Source of the DNA: Bolinopsis microptera
Taxonomy: Eukaryota > Ctenophora > Tentaculata > Lobata > Bolinopsidae
Assembly (NCBI RefSeq): GCF_026151205.1
Contig: NC_087076.1
Span: 12,635,675-12,699,674 of the forward strand
Reading direction: 5' to 3'
Length of the DNA: 64,000 bases
Translations under genes and position numbers: made by a program
The notes under the pieces: model-generated
Database searches by the model: none
What the model saw: the letters and a program-made list of their open reading frames with translations, nothing else
Told to the model about the DNA's origin: nothing
In this document: positions 33,566 through 43,610 of the stretch, one piece after another
Numbering within the stretch: position 1 is the stretch's first letter
Layout: the number at the start of each line of letters is the position of its first letter

Positions 33566-35233
33566 GGCCAAACTGATCAAGTACCTGTACTCAACGACAG
33601 AAGCCCTCGTCAACGGCGGAACCCTCTACGATGGGGACGGGGAGAAACGTACGAGTTCGACAACACGAAGGAGTACGTTACGAAGACCGCCATGCTCGTG
33701 GCATTGGATTGCTATCCATGTCCAAGAAGAGTCAGACAAACGAAGAAAGATCCTATCAAACTCGCTCGACATATCCTTTTTTCGGCTAAAGGTGGGGCTG
33801 GCACCGACCCCCACCTTCTCCTTATGAGGTGCGGAGATATAGAGACGAACCCCGGCCCAGTGACCCCACGGGTGCAGGCGGAAATGAACAATGTCAAATC
33901 CCTCCAGATTACATGGGAAGATGGGGTAGGGTGAGAATCCCTGCCACGTTTTTGGTCAGCTCCCAAACTTAACCCATGGATTACAGACAGTTTCATCCAG
34001 TCTGTAGAAAGAAAGCATGAACTGCGTAAGGAGTGGTCTGACACTGTTACTAACAAGAACCCTGGTGGTAATATATTGCTCTACTAGGTATTTAGTGATT
34101 ATCGTAGGATGCTCAAAGCTATAATTAAAGCTGCCAAACGTTGGCATTACTGTAACGAAATTCTAAACAACTGTGAAAACAGCAAGAAAACCTGGCAAAT
34201 TATTAACGAACTCAGGGGCAAAAAGAAGAGGCAAACCAAGCCCCCATTTATCATTGATAACCAAAGAATAGTTGATAGAAGAGCAATTGCTAATGGATTC
34301 AATGCTTGGTTTGTCTCTATTGCACCAAAGCTTAATGAGACACTGAATAATCTATCTAATGGCCTGCATATATTACCCATGAAAACTTTCTATGACTTCC
34401 TGAACCCAAGAAATGAAAAAAATATTAGGCTAGAAGATTGCTCCTCGAACGAAATATTGAAAATCATAAGCGAGTTCGAAAATGGTAAAGCCAGTGACAT
34501 TCCAATAAGTGTAGTAAAAAAGTCATCTCATGTAATTGCACCTGTATTGTCGAATTACTTCAATATCCTCATGACCCAAGGTATATTTCCTGATGTCCTG
34601 AAAACTGGTAAAATATCCCTTCCAGAATTTCTACACCAACAATTATATTATACCCTGTTCGAATCACATCTTTCCTACTGTATATCTGTATGGGGTGGGG
34701 CAGCGAAGCAACGTATAAGCTCATTATTTACTGCTCAGAAGTACTGTCTCAGAGTACTATTTGGTGATAGACTGGCGTACCTTGATAAGTTTAAGACTTG
34801 TGCACGTACTAGGCCTATAGGACACCAGAAACTAGACCAAAAATTCTTCATAAAAGAGCACACCAAACCGATATTCAAGCATAATAACATTCTAGCTATA
34901 CAAAATCTATATACATACCACAGTTACCTGGAGCTCTACAAGATAATGAAATTCCGTGCTCCAATATCCTTACATGAGGGTTACACATGTTCATCAAGGA
35001 AACCCTGCCTTCTAATCTGTCAGGCAGACCCACCTGACAATCACAACACTAGATCAACCAAAATTTTTAACATTTTAACCCCAAAGTTCAGAATGACTGA
35101 TTTTACTACTAGTGTAATGTGCTTGCGAGGAAAGCTAAAACGTGCGCTACTAGCTAATCAACATAACCACGCCCTGCTTGATTGGACCGTAAAAGACTTT
35201 GACTGCACAAATATTATTTTCCAAACATTATAA
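33566..35233 (+). pseudogene. LINE remnant (CR1/L2-like) with 2A-like motif; endonuclease and RT core deleted in frame
   Basis: One reading frame is open from 33566 to 35233 apart from two stops (TGA 33932-33934, TAG 34085-34087). The N-terminal part carries MRCGDIETNPGP at about 33824-33859, an exact D(V/I)ExNPGP 2A-like motif known at the start of some CR1/L2-type LINE ORFs. The frame then jumps to the linker after the endonuclease (KLNPWITDSFIQSVERKHEL), so the endonuclease is missing. The fingers region is present (FENGKASDIPISVVKK, IFPDVLKTGKI). At about 34605-34625 it jumps to the thumb/C-terminal part (LYYTLFESHLSYCISVWGG, then CARTRPIGHQKLD and KEHTKPIF). RT catalytic motifs including (F/Y)xDD are gone. 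It is related to the copy at 59956-60819. Confidence 0.8.
33833..33859 (+). other. 2A-like ribosome-skipping motif GDIETNPGP
   Basis: The D-I-E-T-N-P-G-P match to the 2A consensus is complete. By analogy the Gly-Pro bond would not form and downstream translation would continue as a separate product. It is preceded by the expected hydrophobic HLLLMRC. Activity is inferred. Confidence 0.75.
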
Positions 35234-35544
35234 CTGGCTGGTCACACACATCTAAATTAAATTACCCTAGGCTACTGTTTTCCAAGTCTTGTCCTGTGAG
35301 TAAAGTATGTGTGAGAAAGTTTAAATAAAATGAATGTATATTTTTGAATTTTTAAATTTTAATTTGAGAATGAAGTATAAAGAAATTTTTAATTAGCATT
35401 GTATAGTTTAAAATATTTATAGCTTATTATAACCATTGATAAATTTAAGCCATAATCTTTCGCCAGCTCTCCAATATCCACCTTGAAGGTGCATTTTTAA
35501 TCCTTGAACTACACAATATAAAATCAAGTATGTTTTAGTGTAGA
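35234..35544. other. LINE 3' flank, AT-rich
   Basis: Probably the 3' untranslated part of the LINE remnant; its border is not visible. Confidence 0.35.
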
Positions 35545-35690
35545 CTTTTTGTCACAACAAGACTGCAACCTAGATAGTAAAAACTTTAAACAGAACCCCT
35601 AATGTCTGCTAACAATTTTTCGTATAGTCCTAATGTGAGCCTTGTCTCTAAAAACTTAACTGAACTAGCGTTTTGGTGTGTGCAAAAGCT
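35545..35690 (+). repeat. dispersed repeat, inverse copy at about 52495-52640
   Basis: 'caacaagactgcaacctaga', 'aacagaacccctaatgtctg' and 'gagccttgtctctaaaaact' recur in reverse complement near 52640-52495. Confidence 0.8.
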
Positions 35691-35837
35691 CCCAGGCACG
35701 CGCATTCCTTGCCCCGTTAGTTACCTGTCCTTCCAAAACCAAACAAGCAGTCAAGGACAAAAAGTCATACACCAAATGGGCATTATATTTTATGAATTGT
35801 TTTACATCTTTTATTCTGTAAAATGTGCTAAAATTAA

Positions 35838-35897
35838 ATTTCTTGTTTCATTGAAAAATTTCTTGTTTCATTGAAAAAATTTCTTGTTTCATTGAGC
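35838..35897 (+). repeat. 22-bp tandem repeat, 3 copies
   Basis: Copies of aatttcttgtttcattgaaa lie immediately before a jump to G/C-richer sequence at 35897 that may be the 5' start of the large LINE. Confidence 0.85.
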
Positions 35898-36931
35898 TTC
35901 GCCGGGGCTCATGTCTTTCCTCGAGGGAGCATTAGTGTCTACAGAAAAACTGACAAATCCTAGCGAAGTCCAATCCGAACCACATCTTCCATCAGAGGTG
36001 GTGCGGGGTCAGCTGGTTACTGAACGGATTGGCCTGGAGAAAAGCATAGTCCTGTTATTCTAAAGTTAACCATAGAGGGGGTCAGGCGCTGTTCGCTCAC
36101 GGCTGGTTCTTGGAGCCAACACCCTCGGCCCCACAGAAGTGGGAGCACTGTCGGTGGTGGCACACCCAGATAACGGACAGTGTCTCTCCTTCTTTCTTCT
36201 TGGACTTGCATTGTTGCTGGTGAGTCAGCTGGCAACAGTGTACCATACTTTCATATTCATGTTTTCTTCCCCACTTCTCCTACACCTCACTTTTACTCAC
36301 TCATTCACTCACATGCCGCCTTAGGGCCGCTACCAGTTAGAGGGGATCTAACAATCAGACAAACTGCCAGCCTTAGGGCCGCTACCAGTTAGAGGGGATC
36401 TAACAATCAGACAAACTGCCAGCTATTGGAGATATAGCACTTAGATTATTACCAGCAAACGTAAAATTAGCAATAATTACGTGAACAAAGAAATTGCCAA
36501 ATTGCGACAAAAAAGGGTCTACTCAAAATTCAAATATCGCATGTAAATTCGTGAATCAGCACTTTAGTATAGCGCGGAAATTGAGCCGCGCAAAGACAAA
36601 GATATAACACAAAAACAACAAAGATATGGGAGAATTACATCATAGGCTCAGGCATGCCTGGTAGGTTCTTGTCAGCCCACTAGAATGACAGGGGGCAGCC
36701 TGTTCTATCGAGTACCCGGGAGAACATCCAGGCATGGGTGGTGTTCTCCCGTGAACGAGCATTATGACAGTTTCCCTTACGGGAAACGTCGCTCACCAGG
36801 CTTTATCCTCTGGAGGGGCGGGATCACTAGCCCATGCCAAGTGACCCAAACCTACTGACACCTACAACCAGAGGAACCCCAATAGACGTTAGTCACTAAC
36901 TGACGGACGTAGCCTCCCATTAGGGAGGTAA
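35897..36931 (+). promoter_or_regulatory. probable 5' untranslated region of the large LINE
   Basis: Base composition shifts to G/C-rich at 35897 (cttcgccggggctcatg) and stays like that of the LINE ORF. A 51-bp unit is exactly doubled at about 36320-36422 (gccgctaccagttagagggg, then atctaacaatcagacaaact), as in 5' monomer arrays of some LINEs. I place the element start here by composition only. Confidence 0.4.
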
Positions 36932-37237
36932 AGTGGGTGCCCCAACATAAAAAATTTAAAAAAATGGGAAGATGGGAGGGTATCCTGGGTCAAACCTTAC
37001 CGTGTTCAGATATCAACCGCAGGTATTGGAGATAAGGTCCAAGTCAAATGGGGGAAAAGCAAGAAACTTTACCCAGGAACGATAACGGGGATCAAGAACG
37101 ACTCCCCATGCCACCTTGACCATGAAATCCCCCACCAGCCGGACACAGGCGAAGAGCTCCCACAATCTTGCAGCCAGAACGGCACAGGATATGCCGACTG
37201 CTGCGCGGCTCACCGCCCCAATTATGCTAACGACGTG
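36932..37237 (+). CDS. ATG-less N-terminal extension of the LINE ORF with an SH3/Tudor-like segment
   Basis: In the frame of the large ORF there is no stop from 36932 (after TAA 36929-36931) to the first ATG at 37238, about 102 codons. The peptide includes GDKVQVKWGKSKKLYPGTIT, the beta-barrel pattern of Tudor/SH3-like folds, then a Cys/His-containing tail (CCAAHRPNY). There is no Met in this part. It is either decayed coding sequence of a longer original ORF, or is translated by reinitiation, frameshift or a non-ATG start. Confidence 0.4.
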
Positions 37238-40200
37238 ATGGAATGCATAATTACGCCAACTAACCATGTCGGAAGTACACCTGCGCCAACAGTTGAACAC
37301 GTGCCTCGGGCGGAGACGCTGAATGAATCAGAGATCGACGACCCAAACTTAGTTGTGGATGATAATACCTGTCCACCCCCCAGACCCAGATGTATAACTT
37401 GTAACGGAGTCTTTAGACCACAATACCGACCCATTACCTGCAGTGACGAATCATGTGTGGTCCTAGCACACAAACAACAGCTGTGTAGCGGACTTAACAG
37501 AGAGGAGCAACGGGCTGGGAAGACTTGGAGGTGCCGAAAACACGGTGGGGAGTGTCCACAACCCCAGAGCATCAACCCCACACCTCAGCCAGCAGATGGC
37601 CCGTATTTAATCTGCAAGAAGAGATTCAGTGCCAACATATCACCACTCATATGCAGACTCTGTTCAGGAGGAGCCCACGCTTCATGCTCTGGAATTGACA
37701 GGTGGAATGTCACAAAACTGCGGAGAAACGGAAAGTGGAAATGCCAAGTATGTATCGGTGAAATTGACCCTACAGTCAACTCCCAGACCGAGGACCTCCC
37801 TAAAGGCAGATGTGATAAGTGTCCCCGAGCAATATGTAAGGGTGTTAGGAGAGCTAAATGCTGCACCTGCTCACAGCTATTCCACCGTGGCTGCACTGGG
37901 CTAACTAAAGATTCCATGGACCCGGTGCTAAACTCTAACAACTGGTCATGCCAAAAGTGCTGCTCTAAGGGTTCCCAACCATCCTCCCTGCCTACCCCTG
38001 AAACCCCTAACGAAAATCACGAGCCTAATCACTGTGGACCAACAGGCAGTCTCAGGATCCTCCAGTGGAATGCAGATGGTCTTAACCCCAAAATTGCTGA
38101 ACTTAGAGACTTTGTTGGCTCCCACAAAATCGACGTAGCTATGATTCAAGAGACCAAGCTCACGACAAACAAAGCCACACCAGATCTGAACGGATACACA
38201 GCAATCAGAGCAGACAGGGCTGAAGCTGAATTCCCTGGTGGCGGCCTTATCATATACGTGAAGCACAACATAGCTTTCAGAAAAATAGGGCAAGCGAAGA
38301 ATGGTCTAGTAGAAGCCCAATCCGTTAGTATCCAGCAGAGAAGGGGAAAATGGTTAGACCTAACCAACATCTACGCTCCCCCAGGAAGAGATGACTTCAA
38401 CATCATGTGGATCCCCGTTTCTGATGTCTGCTTGATTGCTGGAGACTTTAATGGTCACTCTAAACTCTGGGACCGCAAACAACCCAACGACAAGAGAGGT
38501 GACGATATAGTGGACTACACCCTCACTAACAACCTATTCCTCTGTAATGACGGCTCACCCACGAGAATTAACAGAGGAACAGGGGGCATGAGCTCACCAG
38601 ACATCACAATAGCATCTACCACCCTTGCTAACAAGATCTCATGGGCCACCCTTAACGATCTTGGCTCGGATCACATGCCTATTGTTATAGAGGTGAAAAA
38701 CGAACACACCAAACGACACCCCCAGAGTAAGAAACAGAGGAGAAGAAGATGGCGCAATGCTAAAGCAGACTGGACTAGCTTTGCTAACCAGATTGACAGA
38801 AAACTTGCTGAAGAAGTGACCACAGACGCTCCCGAAAATTTCAGCAAAAAGGTAGCTAACTTCAACAAGATCTTAGTACAAGCTGGCTACAACCATGTCG
38901 GGAAAACATCCCCTAAAAACAAAGATAGCTGGATGAATAGTGATATAAGAGCTAAGGCAAAGAATCGTAACCTCCTACGTCGAGAAGTGGGGCAGAAACG
39001 GAAAGAGTGGCTTGATGCATGTGCCGAGGTTCAACAACTCATGGATGAGGCAAAGCAGAAAGCTTGGGAAGACTATTTATCGGAGGCAGAGTTCAATGTA
39101 GACCCTAGTGAAATGTGGAGAGTTATTAGAAACTTAAGTGGTACTCCAGACTCCATTGCTCCTAACGAGGTACTGATAGTAAACGGGAAGGCTATCTCAT
39201 CCAACCCAAATAAAGCTGATGCATTTGCTAGACACTATGCAAAAGTTAGTAGACTCAACTTTAGCAAAAGTGAGAGACATAGAAACACCAGTCTCAAGAA
39301 GAGAATGACTAAGCTGCAGAATGGGAAGGAGGAATGCTGCAAGAAGTTCAGTATGCAGGAAATGGAAGCATCCCTAAAAAAGACCAAGACGAAAGGGGCT
39401 CCTGGAAGTGATGACATCCCGCCCAGCTTCCTAAAGAATATCGGGCCTAAAGCAAAAGAATTCCTGCTAGACATCCTCAATGAATCCTTCAGCTCGGGTA
39501 AGGTACCAAGGATATGGAGACGTAGACATGCTGTGATAATCCCCATCATCAAAGCAGGTAAACCAAGCAGCAAACTAGCAAGCTACAGACCAATCAGCCT
39601 AACATCATGTGTGGTCAAGCTACTAGAAAGAATGCTCTGTGACCGGCTGTACTACCTAGCCGAAACAAATGGATGGATTTGTCGAACACAGGCAGGATTC
39701 AGAAGGAGCCAAAGTACTGAGGACCAGGTGATCCGCATATCCCAAGGTATAAGCGACGGATTCCAGAAAAAACCTGCTCAGCGGACAGTACTAGCGATGT
39801 TGGACTATTCTAAGGCGTATGACAGGGTATGGCAGCAGGAACTTTTCCACACCCTGCTTGATACAGGTGTTCCTGCCCAAATTATACGCTGGTTCAGAGC
39901 ATTCCTCAATGAAAGAACAGCCCAAGTCCTCTACAACGGAGCATTCAGCAAGCGAGTCTTTATGAGACAGGGTCTCCCCCAGGGTGCAGTGTCATCCCCT
40001 CTGCTTTTCCTCTTCTATATAAACAGCATAAGTGAAGTGATCCCAGAAGGAGTAGAGCTAGCTCTGTTTGCAGATGATGCCTCCCTGTGGGCATCAGACA
40101 TCGATCTCAACAAAGCCAACAGACAAGTTCAGCTAGCTCTTGATAAAGTACAGGAATGGAGCAACAGGAAAAAGATGATGCTCAATGTAGATAAAAGTGA

Positions 40201-41890
40201 AGCTACGTTCTTCACTCCAGCTACTAATGAAGCAAAGTGGAGACCCTCCTTGAACCTGGATGTAACACCTATCCCGTTCAACGCTAGCCCAAAGTTCCTT
40301 GGGGTTCATATGGACCGAACACTGTCATTTCAACAGCATGTCACTGAAGTGACCAAGAAAGTCTCTGAACGCTGTAAGATACTGGCGTCCCTGGCAGGAA
40401 AACAGTGGGGCTGGAGAAAAGAAAACCTACGGAGGGTGTACATTGCTACCCAGAGGAGCGTACTTGATTATGCTGCAGCTGCTTGGCAACCATGGCTATC
40501 TGCTACTCAACTCAACAAGCTAGAAGTAGCACAGAACAAAGCCCTGAGGCTAGTCACTGGTCAATACTCGTCAACACCTACAGAAGCGCTAAGAATCGAA
40601 GCTGAAGTTGAAAGCTACAAGACACATAGTGAGCGAATCATCACTATTGCTGCAGAAAAAGCAGACCGACTCCCTTCAGATCATCCAAGGCACGCAGCAC
40701 TACGCCCTAAAACACCTACCACCCACAGAAGCAAGATCCGTAGTTCCTGGAGAGAGAAAACTAACTCCACCAGAGGGCAACTACCAACTCACGGAAATCC
40801 CGTAGAAGCCCTCCCATCTCCATTCCAAAAGCCCTGGGAGAATTCAGAAGAACAGAGGAAAAGGAACTGGAAAGTGTTCACAGCACTACCAGAGACTCCT
40901 ATGCTAGTACCCAAATCCCATCCAGCTGTGCCTAACAACCAACACCCTTTCTCCACACGACCAAGAGACACTTTCTGGGACACAAGCGATTCAGCTAACG
41001 AAAGCTCTGCCAAAAGACTGACCGCCCAAAGTGCTATCAGAATGATTGACAAGTACGACATATGTACTACCATCTATACTGACGGATCATGTAAAGGTGG
41101 AACAAAGGAAGGTGGAGCAGCAGCAGTTATCACCACAGGGTCAGCAGCTAACCCCGTTATACTGGAGACCATCAAAAAGAAGGGAAATAAGTTCACCTGC
41201 TCCTATGGTGAGGAGAAAACTGCACTTACGGAAGCCCTGAAATGGATGACAGAGAACCAGAAGTATGATGACACCATCATATGCTCTGATAGCCAGGCAT
41301 TACTGACTAGCATCGATAGCCTGAACCCAGACACTCAGGATATCAGGAAAACTCTGGAATCACTCCATGGGACAACGTACCTGCACTGGATTCCCGGCCA
41401 CTCCAACATTCCTGGGAACGAATACGCTGACAAAGCAGCAAAGGAAGCAGCACAACTCCCGGACCTGGGCCAAGGACAGTCTACAATCTCATACGGAGTT
41501 GCCAGAGCAGTAGCAAAGGCTCACATCAAGGATAGCGACCCCCAACACCACCTGGTCTCCCAGACTTACAAGGGATACAACAGAAAAAGAGCGGACAGTA
41601 AAATAGAGAGCAGGAAAGACGGAGCGCTGCTAGCACAACTCAGAGCAGGCCATTGCCTTCACCTGTCCCACTACAAAAATAGGATCGACTCTACAAAGAG
41701 TGCAACTTGTCCCCGTTGCGGAGAAGAAGAAGAAACGGTACCACACTGGATTCGGTGCCCTGCAACGATCAGGACGAGAGAAGAAATCTTCGGAAAATCT
41801 GACTTAAACTTGGACATACTAACCACCAACCCGATAGAAATCCTGGCGTTTGCTAAGAAGACCTTGCTTGAGGGACCCTTAGACGCCTAG
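37238..41890 (+). CDS. LINE polyprotein: zinc fingers, APE endonuclease, reverse transcriptase, RNase H
   Basis: One uninterrupted frame of about 1550 codons (residue 1 = codon at 37235; ATG at 37238). Three PHD-like Cys/His clusters lie at about residues 53-103, 127-171 and 193-243. The APE-type endonuclease spans about 273-490: ILQWNADG, MIQETKL, IAGDFNGH and SDHMPIV carry its Asn, Glu, Asp/Asn and Asp-His residues. The reverse transcriptase spans about 700-1000: APGSDDIP, YRPISL, LDYSKAYD, GLPQGAVSSP and FADD (Asp 947, 948). RNase H spans about 1278-1410 with D1283, E1326/1327, D1352, D1399 and GHSNIPGN. A C-terminal CPRCGEEEETVPHWIRC knuckle lies near 1492. All catalytic residues are present, so the copy may be young. 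Domain order fits the I/ingi group. It would copy its RNA at a nicked chromosomal site. Confidence 0.93.
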   Translation: MECIITPTNHVGSTPAPTVEHVPRAETLNESEIDDPNLVVDDNTCPPPRPRCITCNGVFRPQYRPITCSDESCVVLAHKQQLCSGLNREEQRAGKTWRCRKHGGECPQPQSINPTPQPADGPYLICKKRFSANISPLICRLCSGGAHASCSGIDRWNVTKLRRNGKWKCQVCIGEIDPTVNSQTEDLPKGRCDKCPRAICKGVRRAKCCTCSQLFHRGCTGLTKDSMDPVLNSNNWSCQKCCSKGSQPSSLPTPETPNENHEPNHCGPTGSLRILQWNADGLNPKIAELRDFVGSHKIDVAMIQETKLTTNKATPDLNGYTAIRADRAEAEFPGGGLIIYVKHNIAFRKIGQAKNGLVEAQSVSIQQRRGKWLDLTNIYAPPGRDDFNIMWIPVSDVCLIAGDFNGHSKLWDRKQPNDKRGDDIVDYTLTNNLFLCNDGSPTRINRGTGGMSSPDITIASTTLANKISWATLNDLGSDHMPIVIEVKNEHTKRHPQSKKQRRRRWRNAKADWTSFANQIDRKLAEEVTTDAPENFSKKVANFNKILVQAGYNHVGKTSPKNKDSWMNSDIRAKAKNRNLLRREVGQKRKEWLDACAEVQQLMDEAKQKAWEDYLSEAEFNVDPSEMWRVIRNLSGTPDSIAPNEVLIVNGKAISSNPNKADAFARHYAKVSRLNFSKSERHRNTSLKKRMTKLQNGKEECCKKFSMQEMEASLKKTKTKGAPGSDDIPPSFLKNIGPKAKEFLLDILNESFSSGKVPRIWRRRHAVIIPIIKAGKPSSKLASYRPISLTSCVVKLLERMLCDRLYYLAETNGWICRTQAGFRRSQSTEDQVIRISQGISDGFQKKPAQRTVLAMLDYSKAYDRVWQQELFHTLLDTGVPAQIIRWFRAFLNERTAQVLYNGAFSKRVFMRQGLPQGAVSSPLLFLFYINSISEVIPEGVELALFADDASLWASDIDLNKANRQVQLALDKVQEWSNRKKMMLNVDKSEATFFTPATNEAKWRPSLNLDVTPIPFNASPKFLGVHMDRTLSFQQHVTEVTKKVSERCKILASLAGKQWGWRKENLRRVYIATQRSVLDYAAAAWQPWLSATQLNKLEVAQNKALRLVTGQYSSTPTEALRIEAEVESYKTHSERIITIAAEKADRLPSDHPRHAALRPKTPTTHRSKIRSSWREKTNSTRGQLPTHGNPVEALPSPFQKPWENSEEQRKRNWKVFTALPETPMLVPKSHPAVPNNQHPFSTRPRDTFWDTSDSANESSAKRLTAQSAIRMIDKYDICTTIYTDGSCKGGTKEGGAAAVITTGSAANPVILETIKKKGNKFTCSYGEEKTALTEALKWMTENQKYDDTIICSDSQALLTSIDSLNPDTQDIRKTLESLHGTTYLHWIPGHSNIPGNEYADKAAKEAAQLPDLGQGQSTISYGVARAVAKAHIKDSDPQHHLVSQTYKGYNRKRADSKIESRKDGALLAQLRAGHCLHLSHYKNRIDSTKSATCPRCGEEEETVPHWIRCPATIRTREEIFGKSDLNLDILTTNPIEILAFAKKTLLEGPLDA

Positions 41891-42005
41891 CCCATCACCA
41901 CCACCACCACGACAGAAGCTGCAAAAGTAATTTCACCTCTTGAAGTTGAACACACTCTCAATAATGAAATATTTTATCTGCATTGTGTAACGGGCTCCAT
42001 ATCAT
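41891..42005 (+). other. LINE 3' untranslated region, end not defined
   Basis: A short 'catcaccaccaccaccacga' stretch follows the stop. No poly(A) or obvious target duplication was found. Confidence 0.4.
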
Positions 42006-42007
42006 TG

Positions 42008-42300
42008 AAGTGAGACATAAATCTGGGTTGAAAGTTGAAGGCATGAAGAGTATCACCCGGTCTAAGAATAGGTAGGGCAGATTGCCATAACTCGCCTCGG
42101 GAAAAAGGTACAGACAGGTACTGTTCGAGGGCAAGTTGTCTCCAAACAGTTCAGAAGTAGAAATTGCACGTTGGAACACTAAGGACGAGTCTTTTTGCTG
42201 TTCTCTACCACTCTACCTGCATTATAGAGGACCCTACTAACCGCCATTAATTCTGTCCGGATGGAAGGGCTCCTGGTACAGAGTTGGTGTAATAAATAAT
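42008..42300 (+). repeat. direct repeat, left copy
   Basis: Shared with 42701-42960: 'aaagttgaaggcatgaagag', 'tatcacccggtctaagaat', 'agattgccataactcgcctc'. Both end near 'ggtgtaataaataataaat'. The left copy has an extra ~40 bases around 42170-42215. Confidence 0.9.
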
Positions 42301-42387
42301 AAATAAATAAAGGGCCTGCAGACTCGTGGGATACCCTGTATAACACGAAACTGCACGAGGTTCTCTCGCGGATGACAGAAGATCTTC

Positions 42388-42570
42388 TTGCAGACAACCG
42401 AAGGAGATCGCATGAACTCGCTCCAGGGATCAGACGGTACAGTTCCCACAAAGATTGCCATCAAGAGTGATGGAACATACCAGAAGCGAGGCGACCGGTC
42501 GAGAGGATACACATCCAAGAAGTGTTTCTGTTCGATTTTATACGATTGTATACGATTGTTACGATTGTAA
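42388..42570 (+). pseudogene. fragment of a Mutator-like transposase domain protein (second)
   Basis: The peptide contains TVPTKIAIKSDGTYQKRGDR, then SRGYTSKK, a match to the 'tkvavsfDGTWqkRG..S' signature of the Mutator-like domain. It agrees with 5365-5697 at 'IA.K.DGTYQ.R', but here the FDG Phe is Ser. It has no other domain parts and sits between the two direct repeats at 42008-42300 and 42701-42960. Confidence 0.45.
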
Positions 42571-42601
42571 CATTGTTATAAGTTTATAAAGATAGATTGT
42601 G

Positions 42602-42720
42602 TCGAATTTTGCTTCAAGAATAGAAGCTCTGGTTACGGATGGGAAAAAGATGGAGGATGGCAAGAGCATCAATCGTGGACTCAATAGACTAGGTCAAAAC
42701 TTAGACATAAATCTGTGTTG
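42602..42720 (+). pseudogene. possible kinesin motor fragment
   Basis: The frame reads SNFASRIEALVTDGKKMEDG, then KSINRGLNRLGQNLDINL, ending TGA. It resembles the kinesin switch-II region: 'seRas.tga.gdr.kEg..INrsLl.LGnvI.aL'. The Ser-Glu-Arg and preceding DLAGSE are not present. The match is short and could be chance. Confidence 0.25.
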
Positions 42721-42960
42721 AAAGTTGAAGGCATGAAGAGTATCACCCGGTCTAAGAATGGGTAGGGTAGATTGCCATAACTCGCCTCGGGAGAAAGGTA
42801 CAGACAGGTATTGTTCGAGGGCAAGCTGTACCCAAACAGTTCAGAAGTAGTGAGAGTATAGAGGACCCTACCAACCGCCATAACTTCTGTCCGGATAGAA
42901 GGACTCCGATCCTGGTACAGGTGTGGTACAGATATGGTGTAATAAATAATAAATACATAA
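42701..42960 (+). repeat. direct repeat, right copy
   Basis: See 42008-42300. Together they bracket about 400 bp containing the Mutator-like and kinesin-like fragments. Confidence 0.9.
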
Positions 42961-43178
42961 AGTCAAATTTGGGGGGGGGGTGGGTTCCAACCCCATTCTG
43001 CCTTATCCCAATTTTGCCCTATTTGGCTGCCCGAATGAGGCAGAATGAGGCAAATTTCGGCAATTTTTGGCAATTTTACAAGATCCAACTCAGGGAAAAC
43101 AGGCCCCAGTAAACCAAGGAAAAGCGTGTGGATTTTGCGAATTTCAATTCTGATCGGATTGAGCCTTACCCGTTTCAG
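42961..43178. other. solo G-run end (unpaired)
   Basis: 'aaattt' + 10 Gs + tgggttccaaccccattctg resembles the left end of the G-run elements. An inner partial inverse (gaatgaggcagaatgaggca) follows, but no matching C-run end with a duplication was found. Confidence 0.4.
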
Positions 43179-43610
43179 AAGTTCAGACAGTGCAATCTAA
43201 GAGGAAATGCTCGGTAGTCTCCAAGAGGAGATTAGGTCTTCATCGGGTGATGAGAGGGGTGCAGAAGCGGAAGGGAATCCGATTGTGGAGGCTGAGGTCA
43301 GCTGTGAGATGGAAGGTGACCCCCAGATCAACGAGGAGAATACAGATGTTGAGATGGAAGCTCACAGTAAGTTTCTAATTAACAACCGCACTAAATCCAT
43401 GAATGAATTAATTAATTAGGTGATATGATATGATTAATTATATAAAAATCAACTCGAAAATTCTAGATTGATTATTGGATCTGACATTATTAAGTTGAAT
43501 GGCACCTAGCACTCTAAGTTCTAACAGTGCCTGACCTGTTTCAGACAGTGCAATAGAAGACATGCTTGGAAACCTGCAAGAGGAAAATCAGCTTTTCATC
43601 GGGTTATTTA
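43179..43610 (+). pseudogene. duplicated exon pair of an acidic protein, first copy broken
   Basis: Exon copy 1 (43179-43366) follows 'cccgtttcag' and ends at a strong donor (CTCACA|gtaagt). It encodes EEMLGSLQEEIRSSSGDERG, then an acidic stretch EAEVSCEMEGDPQINEENTD, but has TAA right after DSAI. Copy 2 (43545-~43610) follows 'cctgtttcag' and reads DSAIEDMLGNLQEENQLFIG without that stop, then loses its frame. The shared start shows a local duplication. No family recognised. Confidence 0.4.

Noticed and set aside
37222-39573. several minus-strand ORFs of 90-119 codons
   Set aside because: They are shadows of the intact LINE frame on the plus strand.
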